A DNA stretch of 17,535 bases from positions 1-17,535 of the forward strand of contig CAZXPG010000043.1 of the NCBI GenBank assembly GCA_964643145.1, written 5' to 3'. Made by a program: the position numbers and the translations under genes. Shown here piece after piece: positions 14,599 through 17,535 of the stretch. The notes under the pieces were generated by a model. The model made no database searches. It worked only from the letters and a program-made list of their open reading frames with translations, and was not told where the DNA came from. The stretch comes from CAZXPG01 sp964643145. Lineage in GTDB: Bacteria; Pseudomonadota; Alphaproteobacteria; Rickettsiales; Arcanibacteraceae. Positions within the stretch are counted from its first letter, which is position 1. Each line of letters starts with the position of its first letter.

Positions 14599-15066
14599 AT
14601 GGTCACAATGGTAGGGCTTGAAACCAATTTTATACAAATGGTCAATGATTTAATTGAACTAGACTATGATGCAATTGAGGCCTATAAGGCAGCAATCAAC
14701 CGGCTAGGGGATAGTAGTTCACGGGAATTCTTCCAGAAATTCAAGGAAGACCATGAGCGTCATACGCGGGAATTAACGCAACTCGTCAGGGATTTAGGAG
14801 GTGTACCATCCACAGGCCCCAGCCTGAAACAATATCTCACGCAAGGAAAAGTGGTGTTAGCGGACATCTTCGGGGATGAAGCGATCTTACGCGCCATGAA
14901 AACCAATGAGGATGATACCAATACTGCCTATGAACGGGCGGTAAACCACGACAAGAAACCTAGCATAGCCAACAATATCCTGGCGCGTGGGTTGGCAGAT
15001 GAACAACGCCACCGCGATTGGATTGAACGGCGGCTAGAGGATTTAGGCAGGGAAGAAGCGGCGTAA
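14599..15066 (+). CDS. DUF2383 (PA2169-type) four-helix-bundle ferritin-like protein
   Basis: A 155-residue, all-helical protein with no signal peptide or membrane segment. Conserved-looking features are NDLIELDYDAIEAYKAAI, FKEDHERHTRELTQLVRDLGG and a late helix LADEQRHRDWIERRL, with spaced Glu, Asp and His that fit a ferritin-like bundle. This is the pattern I know as DUF2383 (PA2169 family), often stress-induced in proteobacteria; the biochemical role is unknown. The start is firm: AGGAGG sits 6 bases before the ATG, the strongest ribosome binding site in the window. It has its own likely promoter 14538-14566 and runs towards the minus-strand gene at 15073, with 6 bases between stops. Confidence 0.8.
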   Translation: MVTMVGLETNFIQMVNDLIELDYDAIEAYKAAINRLGDSSSREFFQKFKEDHERHTRELTQLVRDLGGVPSTGPSLKQYLTQGKVVLADIFGDEAILRAMKTNEDDTNTAYERAVNHDKKPSIANNILARGLADEQRHRDWIERRLEDLGREEAA

Positions 15067-15072
15067 GCAGTG

Positions 15073-15804
15073 TTACGGTGAACTACTATGTGCGGCATCC
15101 TGCTGAAGGTAATAGTGAATGCATTGCTCAAGATATGCCTGGTTCTGCGCTATGTATTGCCGTGCTACAGCACCATTTTTCTCAGCATGGTCGGCCATTG
15201 TTTTTTCGCAGAACTGTTTATATTTCTCCTGAGGTGATAAAAGCACTTCAGGAGAGGGGGGGGGAAGTGGAGGAGTAGCCGCAGGATTGGGAGCGACATC
15301 CGCATTTCCCAAGTGTTTTTTCATACATTCTTTGCTAAAACTATCAACATCGCTTCCCCCTTGGTTAACATAGGCCTCAATTTCAGTCTTGCAGGATTGT
15401 GCAGCTAATAATGCTGGCTTCATAGAGTCATCGATCGCTGTTCCTGCCACTACTCCGCCACCAAATAACGTGCCTGCAACACCGCCTACTATGGCCCCTG
15501 CGCCAAATATCATCAACAATAGAGAGAGAAGCACTACGATAGAGGAAGTCGCCATTATTACACGTGCGATATACCCCCACAGGCGGCGTTTTGCATTAAA
15601 TGCGCAGCGCCATGTGGCCACTATATTCCATACCGTATAAGCGAGCATAAATATGAAGAAGGGGGCATAGGCAATGCCGTGAATAAAGGAGGATAGAACA
15701 CTATCAACGATAGTGATAACAATTCCTACCACAACTCCATAAACCCAGAATACCCGCCATAGGGGTTCCTCCCCTCTCCATGCACGTAAGAAAAATCCTT
15801 TCAT
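15073..15804 (-). CDS. Hypothetical membrane protein with a four-cysteine soluble tail
   Basis: A 243-residue protein I do not recognise. The first half is membrane: hydrophobic segments at about 19-40, 46-64 and 80-118, the last long and glycine-rich (GAGAIVGGVAGTLFGGG). The second half is soluble, with a proline-rich linker (about 171-187) between two helical pieces. Each piece has two cysteines, Cys138/Cys160 and Cys199/Cys228, so each could close with a disulfide if it faces the periplasm. The start is supported by GAGGA about 6 bases before the ATG. It converges on the DUF2383 gene. Upstream of it lies the palindromic repeat at 15823, only 18 bases from the start codon. Confidence 0.65.
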   Translation of the reverse strand: MKGFFLRAWRGEEPLWRVFWVYGVVVGIVITIVDSVLSSFIHGIAYAPFFIFMLAYTVWNIVATWRCAFNAKRRLWGYIARVIMATSSIVVLLSLLLMIFGAGAIVGGVAGTLFGGGVVAGTAIDDSMKPALLAAQSCKTEIEAYVNQGGSDVDSFSKECMKKHLGNADVAPNPAATPPLPPPSPEVLLSPQEKYKQFCEKTMADHAEKNGAVARQYIAQNQAYLEQCIHYYLQQDAAHSSSP

Positions 15805-15822
15805 TGCTTTCCTCAGATTCTC

Positions 15823-15872
15823 CTATACTGAAACCACTTGAAGAGTGGTTTCAGTATAGTCCTTATTTTTGC
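15823..15872 (+). repeat. 50-base palindromic repeat, copy 1
   Basis: A perfect 15-bp stem, 15823-15837 with 15845-15859, around the loop TTGAAGA, followed by TCCTTATTTTTGC. The same 50 bases occur at 17483-17532 in the same orientation with one difference (T at 15838, G at 17498). The T-rich tail lies on the plus strand, yet no plus-strand gene ends nearby, so it is better read as a dispersed intergenic element than as a gene's terminator. Confidence 0.8.
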
Positions 15873-15875
15873 ATT

Positions 15876-15992
15876 CCTGCATTCTGCAGGGAACGCGGAA
15901 ATGCCGCGCAATGCCTGCTTTATGCAGCATTGCTTGCACTCAAGCATAGTCTGCTCACATTGCAACCTAACCAATTCTTGCACTGTGAGCAG
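15876..15992. other. Cluster of hairpins in the MFS-to-orphan gene spacer
   Basis: The gap 15805-16019 has no gene. After the palindromic repeat it holds three more inverted repeats: CCTGCA-TTC-TGCAGG at 15876-15890; GCAATG-c-CTGC with GCAGCATTGC at 15908-15933 (10 bp, one bulged base, 5-base loop); and CTGCTCACA (15951-15959) with TGTGAGCAG (15984-15992), a 9-bp stem with a 24-base loop. None is followed by a T-run on the minus strand, so termination of the MFS transcript here would not be of the simple intrinsic kind. A structured RNA or an extension of the repeat element is possible. Confidence 0.45.
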
Positions 15993-16019
15993 TATATTTT
16001 CTAGAATGCTGTGTAATTT

Positions 16020-17318
16020 TTATCTGAGTGGTTCATTATAGCGGTCTTTAAAGAAATAGAGCGCAATTAGTGCTATTACTGCACAGGCCATAATATAGAA
16101 TGCCACAACGGTATTGGTATCACCCAAGCATAATTTTACAAACTCACCCAGTTCAGGAATTTCATGGGTTTGTTTTAGCATCCAGGTTGCAACCAAAGGC
16201 GCAGTTCCACCGAAAACAGCAGCCGAAATATTATAGGAGAGTGCCATGCCGGTATAGCGGATATTGGTTGGAAAGATTTCCACCAATAGGGTGGGAACAG
16301 GGCCGATAAAGAACCCAACCAGCAGAGCGAAAGCCACCTGCCCAAGCAGTGCTGAGCTATAATCCGGTTGACAGATCAGAGTGAATATCGGGCCAATCAG
16401 TGCCAGAAACAATACGGCATTCACCATCAGCACCGGTTTGCGACCAACTTTATCGGTCAGCCAGGCAGAAAATGGTGCCGATACCAACATCACAAGCATT
16501 ACGGCGGTGTTAGCTTCCAGTGCATCAGTGCGTGGATGATGCAATATAGTATCCATGAAGGTAATCATAAAGACTACTAAGATATAGAACGGCACTGTGA
16601 CCAGCATGTAAATGCCCACCGCTTGCGCTAGCTCGGCTTTATGATCGCGAAATACATCGCGGAGCGGGGTTTTAGAGAGTGTTCCTTCTGCTTTGGCCTG
16701 TAGGTATTTGGGGCTTTCTTCCACATGATCACGGATATAGAAACCGACGACACCCGCAAGAACGCCGACGAAGAAAGGAACCCGCCATCCCCATGTCTCA
16801 AATTGTTCTGGTGTGAGGAAATGGGCAAGGGTAGATGCCATAGCAGAGCCAGCCAGGATGCCAAGCGTCATGCTCACCATCGAGGAAGAACCAGCAATGC
16901 CACGGTGCTTATCAGGGGCATGTTCTACCACAAAGGCAATGGAACCGCTGAATGCCCCACCTAGCGAAAGCCCTTGCAGTAGGCGGATAATGGTAAGCAG
17001 TATGGGTGCCATCATACCAATCTGGGCATAAGTGGGCAACAGCCCAATACAGGCCGTGGGCAGCGCCATCAGGATGATGGAGATAACCAGCGACACTTTA
17101 CGCCCAAATTTATCCCCCAGATAACCAAAGAGCACGGCACCAATGGGGCGCATAGCAAAGCCAGCGGCAAAGATGCCATAAGTGGCAATCAGTGCAGCGG
17201 TAATGTTACCTTCTGGAAAAAACAGCTTGCTGATAATGGGGGTGAGTAGCCCATAGAGCGCATAATCATACCATTCAAGCCCATTGGCAATCATGCCGGA
17301 GACAACAACTTTACGCAT
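16020..17318 (-). CDS. MFS transporter, metabolite:H+ symporter (MHS, ProP/ShiA-like) family
   Basis: Inner-membrane transporter with about 12 hydrophobic helices; the family imports small solutes such as betaine, proline, shikimate or dicarboxylates with protons. Family marks are SGMIANGLEWYDYALYG at the N-terminus, GYLGDKFGRK in loop 2-3, LLTIIRLLQGLSLGG, FETWGWRVPFF and DKVGRKPVL in the second half. The substrate cannot be told from sequence. Two in-frame ATGs are close together, at 17324 and 17318. The Shine-Dalgarno AAAGGA (plus positions 17325-17330) touches the first and lies 6 bases before the second, so I chose 17318 (432 residues; 434 from 17324). The gene stands alone between direct copies of a 50-base palindromic repeat. 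Confidence 0.9.
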   Translation of the reverse strand: MRKVVVSGMIANGLEWYDYALYGLLTPIISKLFFPEGNITAALIATYGIFAAGFAMRPIGAVLFGYLGDKFGRKVSLVISIILMALPTACIGLLPTYAQIGMMAPILLTIIRLLQGLSLGGAFSGSIAFVVEHAPDKHRGIAGSSSMVSMTLGILAGSAMASTLAHFLTPEQFETWGWRVPFFVGVLAGVVGFYIRDHVEESPKYLQAKAEGTLSKTPLRDVFRDHKAELAQAVGIYMLVTVPFYILVVFMITFMDTILHHPRTDALEANTAVMLVMLVSAPFSAWLTDKVGRKPVLMVNAVLFLALIGPIFTLICQPDYSSALLGQVAFALLVGFFIGPVPTLLVEIFPTNIRYTGMALSYNISAAVFGGTAPLVATWMLKQTHEIPELGEFVKLCLGDTNTVVAFYIMACAVIALIALYFFKDRYNEPLR

Positions 17319-17382
17319 AAACATTCCTTTCAGCAGGGGTAAAGCATAGGATTCACATATAGGGCACTCATGCTAGGCATAA

Positions 17383-17398
17383 TTGCATTATAATGCAA
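17383..17398. promoter_or_regulatory. Perfect 16-base palindrome TTGCATTATAATGCAA upstream of the MFS gene
   Basis: The sequence equals its own reverse complement and lies about 65 bases before the MFS start. It contains TATAAT, readable as a -10 box on either strand, but no good -35 stands at the right distance in either direction. A dimeric repressor site over the promoter is the natural reading. No regulator gene is present in the window to pair with it. Confidence 0.4.
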
Positions 17399-17482
17399 GA
17401 AAAATGGTTATAAATTTGCCTGCTTGCATAGTTAAAGAACAGGGCTTATATATAATGAATAATTTCTTTGCAAATGAGGCCA

Positions 17483-17532
17483 CTATACTGAAACCACGTG
17501 AAGAGTGGTTTCAGTATAGTCCTTATTTTTGC
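17483..17532 (+). repeat. 50-base palindromic repeat, copy 2
   Basis: Same element as at 15823-15872, same orientation, one base different in the loop (GTGAAGA). Here the perfect stem extends to 16 bp (17482-17497 with 17505-17520). The TCCTTATTTTTGC tail is retained and the window ends 3 bases later, so the true right border is not visible. Confidence 0.8.
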
Positions 17533-17535
17533 GTT

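Noticed and set aside
15823..15872. Palindromic repeat as an intrinsic terminator
   Set aside because: The T-rich stretch is on the plus strand where no gene ends within 700 bases, it is set off from the stem by TCC, and the same 50 bases recur elsewhere; repeat element fits better.
17424..17452. Plus-strand promoter (TTGCAT-17-TATATA) driving a short RNA ended by repeat copy 2
   Set aside because: Both boxes are weak in a very AT-rich stretch, and the window ends before any transcript could be judged.
1..17535. Mobile element or defence system
   Set aside because: No transposase, integrase other than the housekeeping XerD, toxin-antitoxin pair, restriction gene or phage gene is visible.

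Overview
The window reads as a chromosomal segment from an alphaproteobacterium of moderate GC. This rests on gene content and order (aroK-aroB-CorC-type gene next to a divergent xerD; TrmL; a metabolite-proton-symporter-type MFS protein), not on any rRNA or database comparison, so the lineage within the class is open. No rRNA, tRNA, CRISPR array, transposase or phage gene was seen.

Region 1 (1-9807, plus strand) is a sulfate-assimilation operon: cysI (sulfite reductase hemoprotein), a CysG-N-type siroheme synthase, cysH (iron-sulfur type), cysD, a cysN-cysC fusion, and a 1149-residue iron-sulfur flavoprotein. The first three genes are packed 1-3 bases apart. The last three junctions are filled with tandem 7-base repeats (consensus TCTAACA, or TGTTAGA on the other arm) arranged head to head so that they can fold into hairpins. 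The genes cover sulfate to APS to PAPS (CysD, CysN, CysC), APS or PAPS to sulfite (CysH), sulfite to sulfide (CysI), and the last steps of siroheme for CysI. The usual flavoprotein partner CysJ is absent. The final gene looks like a single-chain fusion of the two halves of an Nfn/Sud-type oxidoreductase (GltD-like plus PyrK-like) behind an unassigned N-terminal domain, and is a good candidate for the missing electron donor.

Region 2 (9811-13287, minus strand) is a compact operon read aroK, aroB, CorC/HlyC-type membrane protein, trmL; aroK and aroB overlap by one base. It converges on the sulfur operon with only 3 bases between stop codons.

Region 3 (13382-15066, plus strand) has a 52-codon small membrane-protein gene, xerD, and a DUF2383 ferritin-like gene whose strong ribosome binding site is complementary to a TCCTCCT stretch just upstream, within a plausible promoter.

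Region 4 (15073-17535, mostly minus strand) has an orphan membrane protein with four cysteines in its soluble tail and an MFS transporter. The transporter lies between two direct copies of a 50-base palindromic repeat (49/50 identical), beside a hairpin-rich spacer and with a perfect 16-base palindrome upstream.
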